A stretch of DNA of 64,000 bases, taken from positions 1 through 64,000 of the forward strand of contig NZ_BDAE01000018.1 in NCBI RefSeq assembly GCF_002091675.1. Direction: 5' to 3'. Position numbers and translations under genes: made by a program. Source of the stretch: Pseudomonas luteola NBRC 103146. Lineage in GTDB: Bacteria; Pseudomonadota; Gammaproteobacteria; Pseudomonadales; Pseudomonadaceae. Shown here in pieces: positions 44,576 to 55,149 of the stretch (position 1 is the first letter of the stretch; every line of letters begins with the position of its first letter). The notes under the pieces were generated by a model. It saw only the letters and a program-made list of their open reading frames with translations. It made no database searches and was not told the origin of the DNA.

Positions 44576-45175
44576 TTACGCTACAGGTTTATCGAATACG
44601 TGTAACGCTGCGTGATAGAGCAAGGTGATGGTCTTCATGTCTTTTATCTGCCCCTGCCTGACCAAACCTAGCGCTTCATCGAAAGGCATTTCTAATACCT
44701 CGATGTCCTCACCTTCTCCTTCCAGACCACCACCGTCTTCCTTGCGGTTACTTGACTCGTATTCAGCCGTGAAAAAAGAGAGCTTTTCCGTCACGGAGCC
44801 GGGGGTTGAATAGGCTTCAAACAGTGGCGTGACATTCTGGATGTCATAGCCGGTCTCTTCACGAATCTCTTCCTTAATACGTTTCTCAGGAGATGCCTTA
44901 TCAAGCTTTCCGGCGGGTGTCTCTAATAGCATGCCATCGGTTACGCCATTGACGAAGGCAGGAAAGCGAAATTGCCGGGTGAGCACAACGGTCCGCTGCG
45001 CCCGGTTATAGAGGAGCACGGTAGTGCTGTCGCCTGCATCGTAGGTTTCCCGGGTCAGCTGTTGCCACTGACCGTTACGGCGACGGTAGTCGAAGGTGTT
45101 TTTTTTGAGTACGGAAAAGCCTTCGGAGAGCACTTCGCTCTTCACTATCCGGATGAAGTCAGCCTGATCAGTCAT
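44576..45175 (-). CDS. NUDIX hydrolase, NudK/ADP-ribose pyrophosphatase type (copy 2)
   Basis: A 199-aa NUDIX protein, clearly paralogous to the one at 36594-37184. Nudix box GKLDKASPEKRIKEEIREETG. The shared ETPAG, STPGSVTEKLSFF and GEGEDIEVLE blocks place both in the same subgroup. It is on the minus strand, convergent with the chemoreceptor. Confidence 0.87.
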   Translation of the reverse strand: MTDQADFIRIVKSEVLSEGFSVLKKNTFDYRRRNGQWQQLTRETYDAGDSTTVLLYNRAQRTVVLTRQFRFPAFVNGVTDGMLLETPAGKLDKASPEKRIKEEIREETGYDIQNVTPLFEAYSTPGSVTEKLSFFTAEYESSNRKEDGGGLEGEGEDIEVLEMPFDEALGLVRQGQIKDMKTITLLYHAALHVFDKPVA

Positions 45176-45410
45176 TTACATTTACCTCGCTAAAACCATT
45201 CGGACTCTCATTCATGGCAAACGTCAGTTGAAGGCGACCAGCTGCCCCAAGGCATTCTGCTGGATTGCTTTCAGGTGTGCCGAATGCCTTAGGTTTGTGC
45301 CTGTTCAATTCAACCTGTTTTTGTAAAGGCCTCGGCATGCGGTACGATCATGAGCTTTCCGCCCACCGGCGGAGTGCTATTTCCCCTCGTTCATAGCCAA
45401 GGAACCACAG

Positions 45411-46220
45411 ATGCAGAATTTCAAAGGTCGGACGCTGCGTGCCAAATCAGCTCTTGCAGCATTGGTTCTGGCCTGCGCTCCCTTTGCCCACGCCGATAGC
45501 AGTGTTGGCGGTTTCAATGCCAGCCAGCAGGATGCGATTGGCAAGATTGCCGCGGATTATCTGATCAAGCACCCTGAGGTGCTGGTTCAGGTCAGCCAGG
45601 CGTTGCAGCAGAAACAACAGGAAGAGCAGATCAGTCAGCTGACCGTGGGTGCCGTAGCTTCCGCCGATGCCTTGCTCAACGATGCCAAGACGCCTGCCGT
45701 AGGGCCGAAGGATGCCAAGGTAGCGATCGTCGAGTTTTTCGATTACCAGTGCATCTATTGCTATCACATGTCCGAAACGGTCGAAGGGCTGATCAAGGCG
45801 AACCCCAACGTTCGCTTCATCTTCAAGGAATTTCCAGTCTTTGGTGCTCGCTGGCCTGCGTCCATCCTGGCGGCGGAAGCCGGTCAGTATGTGTATGCCA
45901 AGAAGGGCGGCGAGGCTTATCTGAAGTACCACAACGGTCTGTTCGCAACCGGCAAGAACGAGGGCAAGCTGACCGAGCAGGACGTAGAGAAAGCCCTGAA
46001 AGCCGTTGACCTGAAGCTGGCCGATGTCAAAGCTGACGCGAAGACGCTGGAGTCCCAGATCCAGGCCAACATGGACCTGGGCAGCAAGATGCAGATCCAG
46101 GGTACGCCTACGTTCGTAGTCATGCCGACCAAGGGCGCAACCGCAGACAACGTGACCGTTATTCCCGGCGCGACCGATACGGAAAACCTGCAGAAGGCCA
46201 TCGACGCCGCCAGCAAGTAA
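45411..46220 (+). CDS. DsbA-family thiol:disulfide oxidoreductase
   Basis: A 269-aa periplasmic thioredoxin-fold protein. Signal peptide ends near FAHADSS. A helical N-terminal segment (QQDAIGKIAADYLIKHPEVLVQVSQ) resembles the ScsC/Com1 group. The active site is FFDYQCIYCYHMSE (CIYC). The cis-Pro loop is QGTPTFVV. It may oxidise or isomerise disulfides in envelope proteins. Confidence 0.88.
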   Translation: MQNFKGRTLRAKSALAALVLACAPFAHADSSVGGFNASQQDAIGKIAADYLIKHPEVLVQVSQALQQKQQEEQISQLTVGAVASADALLNDAKTPAVGPKDAKVAIVEFFDYQCIYCYHMSETVEGLIKANPNVRFIFKEFPVFGARWPASILAAEAGQYVYAKKGGEAYLKYHNGLFATGKNEGKLTEQDVEKALKAVDLKLADVKADAKTLESQIQANMDLGSKMQIQGTPTFVVMPTKGATADNVTVIPGATDTENLQKAIDAASK

Positions 46221-46230
46221 TTCCGTTTAT

Positions 46231-46272
46231 CCAAGGCAGCGTTATCGTTCAGAAGCGGTAACGCTGCCTTGG
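46231..46272. terminator. Hairpin between convergent dsbA-like and ureC genes
   Basis: CCAAGGCAGCGTTA (46231-46244) is exactly complementary to TAACGCTGCCTTGG (46259-46272) with a 14-nt loop. It lies between convergent genes and can form on both strands. No T-run. Confidence 0.7.
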
Positions 46273-46291
46273 GCCTTCCGCAAGACCTTGA

Positions 46292-47992
46292 TCAAAACAG
46301 GAAATACCGCTGTGCCATGGGCAATACTTCTGCCGGCTCGCACCACAACAGCTGTCCATCCGCTTTGACTTGATAATTCTGCGGATCGACTTCGATGGTG
46401 GGTAAATAGCCGTTATGGATCAGGTCGGTTTTCTTCACCGTACGGCAGCCCTTTACGACGCCAATTTGCTTCTTGAGGCCTAACTGGGCAGGCACACCTG
46501 CGTCAAAGGCCGCCTGACTGATAAAGGTCAGGCTCGTGGCATGACGCGAACCGGCGTAGCTTGCGAACATAGGTCGATAGTGAACCGGTTGTGGAGTAGG
46601 GATGGACGCGTTGGCGTCGCCCATGAGGCTCGCCGCAATGGCACCGCCTTTTAGGATCAATGAGGGTTTCACGCCAAAGAAGGCCGGGCGCCACAAGACC
46701 AGATCTGCCCATTTACCCACTTCAATAGAGCCTACCTCATGGCTGACTCCATGGGTAATGGCCGGGTTAATAGTGTATTTGGCGATATAGCGTTTTGCGC
46801 GAAAGTTGTCATGGCCGGGACCGTCCTCGGGCAAAGAGCCGCGTTGCTTCTTCATTTTGTCTGCCGTCTGCCAGGTACGGGTTATGACCTCGCCTACCCG
46901 GCCCATGGCCTGGCTGTCAGAGCTGATCATTGAAAACGCGCCCAGGTCATGGAGGATATCCTCGGCAGCAATGGTCTCACGGCGGATACGGCTCTCGGCG
47001 AAGGCTACGTCTTCCGCGATGCTTGGGTCGAGATGATGGCAGACCATAAGCATGTCCAGGTGCTCATCAATGGTGTTCTTGGTAAACGGCCGGGTTGGAT
47101 TGGTAGAGCTGGGCAGTACATTGGGGAAACCGCAGGCCTTGATGATATCCGGCGCGTGTCCACCCCCTGCACCTTCGGTGTGATAAGTGTGAATGGTGCG
47201 GTCTTTGAATGCGCCCAGGGTTGTCTCGACAAAGCCAGACTCATTCAGCGTATCGGTATGGATTGCAACCTGGATATCGTACTGGTCAGCCACTGCAAGG
47301 CAGTTGTCGATAGCTGCCGGTGTCGTGCCCCAGTCCTCATGCAACTTAAGGCCAATAGCACCAGCCTTGATCTGCTCTATTAGCGGTTCGGGGACGCTCA
47401 CATTGCCTTTGCCGGTAAAACCGATGTTCATCGGGAAGGCATCTGCGGCCTGGAGCATGCGCGCCATATGCCAGGGGCCGGGCGTTACGGTAGTCGCATT
47501 GGTGCCTGTCGCTGGGCCTGTGCCTCCGCCGATCATGGTAGTCACACCACTCATGAGGGCCTCTTCGATCTGCTGCGGACAGATGAAGTGAATGTGACTA
47601 TCGATGCCGCCTGCTGTGAGGATCATGCCTTCCCCGGCGATGACCTCTGTTGCGCCACCAATAGCAATCGTTACTCCCGGCTGGATGTCCGGGTTGCCTG
47701 CCTTGCCGATGGCTGCAATACGGCCATTCTTGAGGCCGACGTCCGCTTTCACAATCCCCCAATGGTCCAGGATCAGCGCATTGGTGATGACCGTGTCGGC
47801 CACGTCGGCTGCGCAGCGCTGACTTTGGCCCATGCCGTCACGAATCACCTTGCCGCCCCCGAACTTGACCTCTTCACCATAAACGGTGTGATCATGCTCG
47901 ACCTCAATCCACAGGTCCGTATCCGCCAGACGCACCTTGTCGCCCGTAGTGGGACCGAACATGTCGGCATAGGCTTGGCGTGAAATCTTCAT
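46292..47992 (-). CDS. ureC: Urease alpha subunit
   Basis: A 566-aa catalytic urease subunit that hydrolyses urea to ammonia and carbamate. It has the nickel-site region [12 protein letters not shown] with the carbamylated Lys, and the flap [20 protein letters not shown] with the catalytic His. HIHFICPQQ holds the first His pair. The start at 47992 ([20 protein letters not shown]) is supported by AGGA 8 nt upstream; 48001 would add three codons without a good ribosome site. Confidence 0.96.
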   Translation of the reverse strand: MKISRQAYADMFGPTTGDKVRLADTDLWIEVEHDHTVYGEEVKFGGGKVIRDGMGQSQRCAADVADTVITNALILDHWGIVKADVGLKNGRIAAIGKAGNPDIQPGVTIAIGGATEVIAGEGMILTAGGIDSHIHFICPQQIEEALMSGVTTMIGGGTGPATGTNATTVTPGPWHMARMLQAADAFPMNIGFTGKGNVSVPEPLIEQIKAGAIGLKLHEDWGTTPAAIDNCLAVADQYDIQVAIHTDTLNESGFVETTLGAFKDRTIHTYHTEGAGGGHAPDIIKACGFPNVLPSSTNPTRPFTKNTIDEHLDMLMVCHHLDPSIAEDVAFAESRIRRETIAAEDILHDLGAFSMISSDSQAMGRVGEVITRTWQTADKMKKQRGSLPEDGPGHDNFRAKRYIAKYTINPAITHGVSHEVGSIEVGKWADLVLWRPAFFGVKPSLILKGGAIAASLMGDANASIPTPQPVHYRPMFASYAGSRHATSLTFISQAAFDAGVPAQLGLKKQIGVVKGCRTVKKTDLIHNGYLPTIEVDPQNYQVKADGQLLWCEPAEVLPMAQRYFLF

Positions 47993-48177
47993 ATCACTCA
48001 TCCTGATCGTGTAGGGAAGGGTGGCGCAGCGCCGGTCCCGTTCTGTGTTTCGGGTGTGGGTTGGTAGGGGGTATTACTGCCTTCAGGCGGCGCGCCTTGA
48101 CCATCCTGGCAATGGGATGGAAGGTGCGAAGCAATACCCATCATCAAGACTGATATTCATTGCATCGGAGCTGCGCG

Positions 48178-48483
48178 TTATAAATGGCCCATCACACGGC
48201 CAGCAAAGCCATACACGATACGGTCGCCTGCCAGCTCCACCAGCTCTATATCGCGTGACTGACCCGGCTCGAAGCGTACTGCCGTACCCGCCGGAATGTT
48301 CAGGCGCATGCCACGGGCCTGCTCACGGTCAAAGGCGAGGGCATCGTTGGTTTCGAAGAAGTGATAGTGAGAGCCGACCTGGACAGGGCGATCCCCCGTG
48401 TTGGCTACCGTCAGGCTCAAGGTTCGACGACCGGCATTGAGTTCTATATCGCCGTCTTTGATCTGGTATTCGCCAGGGGTCAT
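48178..48483 (-). CDS. ureB: Urease beta subunit
   Basis: A 101-aa beta subunit ([56 protein letters not shown]). It stabilises the alpha subunit complex. It overlaps the upstream acetyltransferase by 4 nt and is followed by a 185-nt gap to ureC that holds no gene. Confidence 0.95.
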   Translation of the reverse strand: MTPGEYQIKDGDIELNAGRRTLSLTVANTGDRPVQVGSHYHFFETNDALAFDREQARGMRLNIPAGTAVRFEPGQSRDIELVELAGDRIVYGFAGRVMGHL

Positions 48484-49016
48484 GAGAGGCTCCTGAGCTG
48501 CTTGTAGTAAAGGGCGGTCGGGTGATAGGTACCGTCGGGGTTCGCGGCATAATCCGGGATTTCCCCGACACGCTGATATCCTAGGTATTGATAGAGCTGT
48601 TCGGCGCCTGAACCCGCCAGCGTATCGAGGTAGAGCAGGGTGCGCCCCATGTCCAATGCAGCGCTTTCCAGCGTGATCATCAGCCGATGTGCGATGCCGT
48701 GCCGCCGAGCGCCACGTAGTACCATCAACTTTTGTACTTCGGCGCGCTTGAGGCCATTGCGTTTGGTCGCTGGCGCCAGTTGCACGCTACCGGCCACCGT
48801 CCGGTCACCTAACAGCGCAACCCAGAGATGAAGGCCGCCATCTGCGATGTCCTGTTGAACGTTATCCAGATATGCGTCAACTTCGGCATCGCTCAGATCA
48901 GCCAGAAACCCGATCGAGGCGCCGCCTGCAACACAGTCACGCAAAAGGTCGCCTAAGCCCCGCCTGTAATGTTGAAATGCCTCTGCACCGACGCGTTCAA
49001 GGGTGACGTCAACCAT
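48480..49016 (-). CDS. GNAT-family N-acetyltransferase
   Basis: A 178-aa GNAT protein. [24 protein letters not shown] contains the acetyl-CoA-binding R-x-x-G-x-(A/G) loop. [23 protein letters not shown] is the C-terminal motif. It is embedded in the urease operon, overlapping both neighbours. Substrate unknown. Confidence 0.85.
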   Translation of the reverse strand: MVDVTLERVGAEAFQHYRRGLGDLLRDCVAGGASIGFLADLSDAEVDAYLDNVQQDIADGGLHLWVALLGDRTVAGSVQLAPATKRNGLKRAEVQKLMVLRGARRHGIAHRLMITLESAALDMGRTLLYLDTLAGSGAEQLYQYLGYQRVGEIPDYAANPDGTYHPTALYYKQLRSLS

Positions 49017-49521
49017 GATGGGACTCCAGTTTGAGTTGCATGAATGTAAGGTCCAGCCACCGATCGAACTTGCGGCCCACTTCCGGCATCTGGCCGGTCG
49101 TTACGAAACCCAGTCGCTCATGCAGGCGGATCGACGCGGTATTGCCGCTCTCTATAGCCGCCACCATCATGTGTAGATTGGCGTTGCGGGCATATTCGAT
49201 CAGGGCCTTCATCAGCATGGGGCCGATGCCCTGACCCCGTTGATCGCTGCGAACGTATACCGAATGCTCGACGGTATGACGGAAACCCTCAATGGTTCGC
49301 CAGGTGCCATAACTGGCATAGCCGACTACCTCACCGGCAGCATCACGGGCAACCAGTACGGGAAACCCCTGAGCCGTACGGTCTGCCAGCCAGGTACGGC
49401 GGTTGGCTAGATCGACCAGGGTCTCGTTCCAGATCGCCGTGGTGTTTTCCACGGCGTCGTTGTAGATGGCCAGAATGCCAGGCAGATCGGATTCGTGGGC
49501 AGGAGCGATAGAGCACGTCAT
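49009..49521 (-). CDS. Phosphinothricin/methionine sulfoximine-type N-acetyltransferase
   Basis: A 170-aa GNAT of the Pat/Bar-like group (IYNDAVENTTAIWNETLVDL; VYVRSDQRGQGIGPMLMKALI; LHERLGFVTTGQMPEVGRKFDRWLDLTFMQ). It resembles the acetyltransferase between ureA and ureB of P. aeruginosa, which acetylates methionine sulfone/sulfoximine and related compounds. Start 49521 (MTCSIAPAHESD) is preferred to 49536. Confidence 0.88.
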   Translation of the reverse strand: MTCSIAPAHESDLPGILAIYNDAVENTTAIWNETLVDLANRRTWLADRTAQGFPVLVARDAAGEVVGYASYGTWRTIEGFRHTVEHSVYVRSDQRGQGIGPMLMKALIEYARNANLHMMVAAIESGNTASIRLHERLGFVTTGQMPEVGRKFDRWLDLTFMQLKLESHHG

Positions 49522-49528
49522 AACAGCC

Positions 49529-49831
49529 TCAGGCAATCGGTTGGTGTACGGTTACAAGCTTGGTCCCGTCAGGAAAGGTAGCTTCCACCTGGATGTCTGG
49601 AATCATTTCCGGAACCCCTTCCATGACCTGTTCGCGGGTAAGCAGCGTGGTGCCGTAGTGCATCAGCTCGGCTACCGTCTGGCCGTCCCGGGCGCCTTCG
49701 AGCAGGGCGGCCGATATGAAAGCCATGGCCTCGGGATAATTGAGCTTGAGGCCTCTGGCCAGACGCCGTTCAGCCACAAGACCGGCAGTGAAAATCAATA
49801 GCTTGTCTTTTTCGCGAGGTGTCAAATCCAT
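49529..49831 (-). CDS. ureA: Urease gamma subunit
   Basis: A 100-aa gamma subunit with the family blocks [44 protein letters not shown] and [24 protein letters not shown]. Its start overlaps the ureD stop by one base. Confidence 0.96.
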   Translation of the reverse strand: MDLTPREKDKLLIFTAGLVAERRLARGLKLNYPEAMAFISAALLEGARDGQTVAELMHYGTTLLTREQVMEGVPEMIPDIQVEATFPDGTKLVTVHQPIA

Positions 49832-50670
49832 CAGGTGCTCCAGATGCGGGGAGGGGCGGCGCGGCGGCCCAGCAGGGCAGGGCGTAACAGCGTCCAGAGT
49901 TCGATCAGCCAGGCACGTGCCGCCAACGCCTCATGGGCAAGACAACGAGCTACCAGCAGGCCAGGGAGTTGTGAGAGATCGCCACGGCCCTGGCACGGCA
50001 GGGCGCGGCAGGCCTGTAGCAGGGGCTCGTCAATATCGCCGGTCACGATCAGCGTGGCGAAGACAGGATATCCGGCGAGTCCAATAGGCGACTCCAGTAA
50101 ACGGTCGCCTCCGGCAATCCGCTGACGCTCATGCCATAGCGGATGGCCGTCGTGGTAGATATCCAGATGAGACTGGAAGTGTCCTGTAGCAAAGCGCTCT
50201 TGGCTGGCGGGGCGACCCAGGGCAACCATGTCCCAGTAAAAAAGGCGGGCGTCACCTTCAAGATTGATACGGGTAGCCAGCTCGGCCTGCGCACCCGAGA
50301 AGACAATGGTTTCTTGAGGTAGCCACTCCAGCGTGGCGCCGGGCTCGACGGCGAGTGTGAGACACTGATGAGCCGGGCCTGTCGCGCGATACCACTTGGC
50401 GGCACCCGGACTGGTCAGTTGCGCCCAGGCCTGCTCACCGACACGAGCATTGATTGCCAGGCGATCTCCGCCGGCAATACCACCAGGTGGGTGAACAATG
50501 ATGTGCTGGCACACCTCCGGCCCCTCCGCGTGCAAATGCTTCTGCACCCGCAGTGGACCGGCATGCCGCCGCATGACTGGACGCGTCCAGTCATCTTGGC
50601 GCGCATAGGCCAGCTCCAGCTCGGCCTGCCAGGCAGGGGTAAACAGGGCGGATGTAATTGGTGCGTTCAT
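49831..50670 (-). CDS. ureD: Urease accessory protein UreD
   Basis: A 279-aa UreD (UreH) nickel-insertion chaperone ([41 protein letters not shown] region, [15 protein letters not shown], and QTIVF-like [13 protein letters not shown]). It starts the urease operon. UreE, UreF and UreG, which complete nickel delivery, are not in the window. Confidence 0.94.
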   Translation of the reverse strand: MNAPITSALFTPAWQAELELAYARQDDWTRPVMRRHAGPLRVQKHLHAEGPEVCQHIIVHPPGGIAGGDRLAINARVGEQAWAQLTSPGAAKWYRATGPAHQCLTLAVEPGATLEWLPQETIVFSGAQAELATRINLEGDARLFYWDMVALGRPASQERFATGHFQSHLDIYHDGHPLWHERQRIAGGDRLLESPIGLAGYPVFATLIVTGDIDEPLLQACRALPCQGRGDLSQLPGLLVARCLAHEALAARAWLIELWTLLRPALLGRRAAPPRIWST

Positions 50671-50693
50671 CGGTTCTTATCTGTTTTGGTTTA

Positions 50694-50722
50694 CCGTCAG
50701 CATCATTACGCTGAACTGACGG
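50694..50722. repeat. Inverted repeat between urtE and ureD
   Basis: CCGTCAG (50694-50700) and CTGACGG (50716-50722), with nested CAGC/GCTG, in the 91-nt gap between urtE and ureD. It could be an operator or a weak terminator for urtE. Confidence 0.4.
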
Positions 50723-50761
50723 GATCATGGCATGCCGCGTGGGTGCTCTGGCAAGCGGTTT

Positions 50762-51460
50762 TCAAATGGCGACCAGACCGCGTACGCCGTCGGCCTCCAT
50801 CTGTGTACCCTGGCCGCGCTGGATGATTTCCCCACGAGACATCACAAGATAGTGATCGGCCAATTCGGCGGCAAAATCATAGAATTGCTCCACCAGTAAA
50901 ATGGCCATATCGCCTCTGGCCGCCAGCCGCTTGATGACCGTACCGATCTCCTTGATAACGGACGGCTGAATCCCTTCGGTGGGCTCATCAAGAATCAGCA
51001 GGCGAGGCTGACTGGCCAGGGCGCGGCCAATGGCGAGCTGTTGCTGCTGACCACCAGAGAGGTCTCCCCCTCGACGATGCTTCATCTGCTTGAGAACAGG
51101 GAACAGCTCATAGATAAAATCAGGGACTTCCTTGGCTTGTCCGGCCGGAAAGCGAGACAGGCCCATCAGCAGATTTTCCTCTACGGTCAGTCGGGGAAAG
51201 ATCTCACGGCCCTGCGGTACATAGGCAATACCGGCGTGTACCCGCTGGTGCGGCTTGAGCGCGGTAATTGCTTTATCTTCCCAGATCATACTTCCCTGTT
51301 TCGAGGGTATAAGACCCATCAGGCACTTGAGCAGCGTCGTCTTGCCAACGCCGTTTCGGCCCAGCAGACACGTGATTTCGCCAATTCTTGCCTCAAAGGA
51401 CAGACCGCGCAGGATGTGGCTACCACCGTAATACTGATGAAGTTCGTTAACCTGAAGCAT
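50762..51460 (-). CDS. urtE: Urea ABC transporter ATP-binding protein UrtE
   Basis: A 232-aa LivF-like ATPase. Walker A GRNGVGKTT, signature LSGGQQQQLAIGRAL, Walker B LLILDEPTEGIQPSVI. Last gene of the urt operon, 100 nt after urtD. Confidence 0.94.
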   Translation of the reverse strand: MLQVNELHQYYGGSHILRGLSFEARIGEITCLLGRNGVGKTTLLKCLMGLIPSKQGSMIWEDKAITALKPHQRVHAGIAYVPQGREIFPRLTVEENLLMGLSRFPAGQAKEVPDFIYELFPVLKQMKHRRGGDLSGGQQQQLAIGRALASQPRLLILDEPTEGIQPSVIKEIGTVIKRLAARGDMAILLVEQFYDFAAELADHYLVMSRGEIIQRGQGTQMEADGVRGLVAI

Positions 51461-51560
51461 CGTTGTTCCTTATGGACGCATGAGCGAGAGGGGCGATTAC
51501 CTACTCATCAATTGCCAGCTGCACAGCATTGCTGGGCTTGATCCACGCTACGGGGCGCTT

Positions 51561-52394
51561 TCATCGACCTAGATACACCTCGATGACCTGCTCATTGGCC
51601 TGTACTTCGGCAAGCGAGCCCTCTGCCAGAACACGCCCTTGGTGCAGCACGGTGACATGGTCAGCGATGGTGTCGACAAAGCCCATGTCATGCTCCACCA
51701 CCATGAGCGAATGCTTGCGGGCCAGCGACTTGAACAGTTCCGCCGTAAACTCGGTTTCGGCATCTGTCATGCCGGCTACCGGTTCGTCCAGCAGGAGTAA
51801 CTGGGGCTCCTGCGTCAGTAGCATGCCGATTTCCAGGAATTGTTTCTGTCCATGGGAGAGCAACCCGGCCGGTCGATGACGCGATTCGCTCAGGCGGATC
51901 GTGGTCAGGATGTCCTCGAGTCGCTCCTTATGCTCACCACTAAGCGTTGCTCGCAAGCTGGCCCAGACAGACTTGTCGGCCTTTTGTGCCAACTCCAAGT
52001 TTTCATACACGGTAAGCGCTTCGAATACCGTTGGCTTCTGAAACTTCCGACCGATGCCTGCCTGAGCGATTTGCACCTCGCTCATCTGTGTCAGGTCCAG
52101 GGTTTCGCCAAAGTAGGCCTTGCCAGTATCGGGGCGGGTCTTGCCGGTAATGACGTCCATCAGGGTCGTCTTGCCGGCACCATTGGGCCCGATAATGCAG
52201 CGCAGTTCTCCCACGCCGATGTAAAGCGTCAGGTCATTTAGCGCCTTGAATCCATCGAAGCTGACACTGATATCCTCTAGCGTAAGAATCGTGCCGTGGC
52301 GGGTATCGAGACCGCCTGTAACACGGTGGCCCAGCCCGCTCGATTCGCTGCCTAGGGAGGCATCGAGCAGCTCAGGTACAGGAGCGGCTTTCAT
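51561..52394 (-). CDS. urtD: Urea ABC transporter ATP-binding protein UrtD
   Basis: A 277-aa LivG-like ATPase. Walker A GPNGAGKTT, signature region LLSHGQKQFLEIGMLL, Walker B LLLLDEPVAGMT. A short N-terminal extension precedes the ATPase domain. It overlaps urtC by 4 nt. Confidence 0.94.
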   Translation of the reverse strand: MKAAPVPELLDASLGSESSGLGHRVTGGLDTRHGTILTLEDISVSFDGFKALNDLTLYIGVGELRCIIGPNGAGKTTLMDVITGKTRPDTGKAYFGETLDLTQMSEVQIAQAGIGRKFQKPTVFEALTVYENLELAQKADKSVWASLRATLSGEHKERLEDILTTIRLSESRHRPAGLLSHGQKQFLEIGMLLTQEPQLLLLDEPVAGMTDAETEFTAELFKSLARKHSLMVVEHDMGFVDTIADHVTVLHQGRVLAEGSLAEVQANEQVIEVYLGR

Positions 52395-53470
52395 AGGTCT
52401 TTATCCTTACGGATCAGTCCGATCACGCCTTTGGGAAGATAGAGGGTTACTACGATGAACAGCAGGCCCAGAAAGAATTGCCAGTACTCGGGAAAGGCAA
52501 CGGTGAACCAGCTCTTGGCGCCATTGACGATGCCCGCACCAATGATCGGGCCAATCAGCGTACCGCGGCCGCCCAGTGCCACCCAGATGGCAGCCTCGAT
52601 GGAATTGGTCGGAGCCATTTCGCTCGGGTTGATGATGCCCACCTGAGGTACGTACAGCGCACCCGCCAGACCACAAAGCACAGCCGACAGCGTCCAGACG
52701 AACAGTTTGAAGCCGCGTGGATCGTAGCCGCAGAACATGACGCGGTTCTCCGCATCGCGGATGGCGGTAAGAATGCGGCCGAATTTACTGCGCGCGAGTT
52801 GCCAGCCCAGGAGCAGACTGCCTACAAGCAGGGCGACTGTCAGCAGGAAAAGCATGGCACGCATGCCCGGTGAGGCGATCGGGAAGCCGAGCAGGGTAGT
52901 AAAGCCGGTAAATCCGTTATTGCCTCCAAAACCAGTCTCGTTGCGAAAGAACAACAGCATGCCGGCAAAGGTTAGCGCCTGCGTCATGATCGAGAAGTAC
53001 ACGCCTTTAATGCGTGAGCGGAAGGCAAAAAAGCCGAATACAAAGGCAAGGACGCCCGGCGCAAGCACGACCAAGCACAGCGCCCACAGGAAGTGCTGCG
53101 TACCCGCCCAGAACCAAGGGATTTCCGTCCAGGACAGAAACGACATGAAGGCCGGGACGCCTTCTCCGGCAGACTGGCGTACCAGGTACATGCCCATCGC
53201 GTAGCCGCCCAGGGCGAAGAACAGGCCGTGGCCGAGCGACAGCAGTCCGGCGTATCCCCAGACCAGGTCCAGGGCAAGCGCCACGATGGCATAGCAGAGA
53301 ATCTTGCCTACCAGTGTCAGGGTATAAGCCGACACCTGTAATGGGTTGTCGGCCGGTAGCAAGGAGAGAAGCGGCAAGGCGAGCAGGCCAACCAGGGCTA
53401 ATCCGCCAAGGGCCAGGGTCCAGCGCGGGCCGGCTTTTTGCACAAGCGTAATGGTCAGGGGCTGGTTCAA
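52391..53470 (-). CDS. urtC: Urea ABC transporter permease UrtC
   Basis: A 359-aa LivM-like permease with about nine to ten helices (YAIVALALDLVWGYAGLLSLGHGLFFALGGYAMG region). It overlaps urtB and urtD by 4 nt each. Confidence 0.94.
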   Translation of the reverse strand: MNQPLTITLVQKAGPRWTLALGGLALVGLLALPLLSLLPADNPLQVSAYTLTLVGKILCYAIVALALDLVWGYAGLLSLGHGLFFALGGYAMGMYLVRQSAGEGVPAFMSFLSWTEIPWFWAGTQHFLWALCLVVLAPGVLAFVFGFFAFRSRIKGVYFSIMTQALTFAGMLLFFRNETGFGGNNGFTGFTTLLGFPIASPGMRAMLFLLTVALLVGSLLLGWQLARSKFGRILTAIRDAENRVMFCGYDPRGFKLFVWTLSAVLCGLAGALYVPQVGIINPSEMAPTNSIEAAIWVALGGRGTLIGPIIGAGIVNGAKSWFTVAFPEYWQFFLGLLFIVVTLYLPKGVIGLIRKDKDL

Positions 53471-55041
53471 TCGATAACCCTCCCTTTGAGAGCGAAGAGT
53501 CCTTGCGGGCGCTTCTGGATAAACAGGATGATCAGCGCAAGGATTAAAATCTTGCCCAGTACTGCGCCGATCTGTGGTTCGAGAATCTTGTTGGCAATGC
53601 CCAGGCCGAACGCAGCCATGACGCTTCCAGCCAGCTGGCCAACCCCGCCAAGCACCACGACCAGAAAGGAGTCGATGATGTAGCCCTGACCCAGGTCAGG
53701 TCCGACGTTGCCAACCTGCGACAGCGCCACGCCACCCAGGCCGGCAATACCCGAGCCCAGGCCAAACGCCAGCATGTCGATGCGCCCGGTCGGCACGCCG
53801 CAGCAGGCTGCCATGTTGCGGTTCTGCGTCACGGCGCGGATATTCAAGCCTAGCCGGGTCATATTGAGCAGACTCCAGGTGAGAACCAGAACCGCAATTA
53901 CAAAACCAATGATGATCAGCCGGTTATATGGCAGCAGCAGATTCGGCAAGACCTGGATGCCGCCCGAGAGCCATGCCGGATTTGCCACTTCCACGTTTTG
54001 GGCCCCGAACACGACGCGCACCAGCTGGATCAGCATCAGGCTGATGCCCCAGGTTGCCAGCAGGGTTTCAAGCGGGCGGCCGTACAGATGGCGGATCACG
54101 GTACGTTCCAGTGCCATGCCAATGACCGCCGTGATAAGAAATGCCACAGGCAGAGCCAGCAGTGGATAAAACGCGAGCCAATCGGGCGCCAGACGCTGGA
54201 ACAGCAGTTGAACCACGTACGTGGAGTAGGCGCCTAGCATCAGCATCTCGCCATGGGCCATATTGATCACACCCAGCAGGCCGTACGTGATGGCAAGGCC
54301 CAAGGCTGCCAATAGCAGAATCGAGCCTAGGGAAAGGCCGGTAAAGGCCTGTCCAAGCAGATCACCGATCAGGAGGCGACGTTCCACCTGTTTCTGACTG
54401 GTTGCTGCGGCCTTGCGTACATGGGCGTCGGTCTCGTTGGCGGGATTGGTCAGCGCCTGCAGGCGCGTGCGTGCCTGGGGCTCACCGGTGTCGCCCAGCA
54501 GGCGCACCGCAGCCAAACGCACGGCAGGATCAGGATCGGTCAACTGTAGGTTGGCTAGGGTAAGGCTCAACGCCTGTTTGACGTCTTCATCTGCCTCGAT
54601 ATGCAGGCGCTGTTCGAGCAGCGTACGCTGTTCTGGCTTGGCTTCCTGCCGTAATGCCTGTGCGGCGTGCAGACGTGCCGAAGCATCGTCGGACAGGAGC
54701 TGGTGGCTCGCCAGGGCATTGCTGATCAAGACCCGGAGCCGGTTGTTCAAGCGGAAGCTTTTCGGCGTGCCGACAGGCGCTACTGTAGAGTCACCTTCTG
54801 CGGCATGCAGTGTATTGCCGCCCTTGTAGAACACGTGCTTTTCATCGTCGATGACTACGGTGTTGTCCTGCAGGGCTTGTAGAAAAGGTAAGCGGTCAGG
54901 GCTGGGCTCAGCCGACCAGGCTTGTAGTAGCTTGATCTGTTCGGCGCTGCTGGCGGCGGCGAAGTCACTGGCCGGGCCGGCGCAGGCCAAGCCGGTAGCG
55001 CTCAGCAGCAAGGCAGTCAATAAAAAGGAAACCAGGCGCAT
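53467..55041 (-). CDS. urtB: Urea ABC transporter permease UrtB
   Basis: A 524-aa LivH-like permease. The C-terminal 300 residues hold the membrane domain (LLGQAFTGLSLGSILLLAALGLAITYGLLGVINMAHGEMLMLGAY region). The N-terminal 210 residues, after a signal peptide, form an extracytoplasmic helical domain with HEAT-like motifs (DPAVRLAAVRLLGDTGEPQARTRLQAL). This extension is usual in proteobacterial UrtB. Confidence 0.94.
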   Translation of the reverse strand: MRLVSFLLTALLLSATGLACAGPASDFAAASSAEQIKLLQAWSAEPSPDRLPFLQALQDNTVVIDDEKHVFYKGGNTLHAAEGDSTVAPVGTPKSFRLNNRLRVLISNALASHQLLSDDASARLHAAQALRQEAKPEQRTLLEQRLHIEADEDVKQALSLTLANLQLTDPDPAVRLAAVRLLGDTGEPQARTRLQALTNPANETDAHVRKAAATSQKQVERRLLIGDLLGQAFTGLSLGSILLLAALGLAITYGLLGVINMAHGEMLMLGAYSTYVVQLLFQRLAPDWLAFYPLLALPVAFLITAVIGMALERTVIRHLYGRPLETLLATWGISLMLIQLVRVVFGAQNVEVANPAWLSGGIQVLPNLLLPYNRLIIIGFVIAVLVLTWSLLNMTRLGLNIRAVTQNRNMAACCGVPTGRIDMLAFGLGSGIAGLGGVALSQVGNVGPDLGQGYIIDSFLVVVLGGVGQLAGSVMAAFGLGIANKILEPQIGAVLGKILILALIILFIQKRPQGLFALKGRVID

Positions 55042-55149
55042 GTTTTCTCTCGTGTGTGCAGGGGCTGCACCCTCGGGCGCTTCGTGGCGAAGCAGACACT
55101 GGCAAGCGAAAGGCTCCCCAATGCCCGCGACGCGTTATCAACTCATGCG

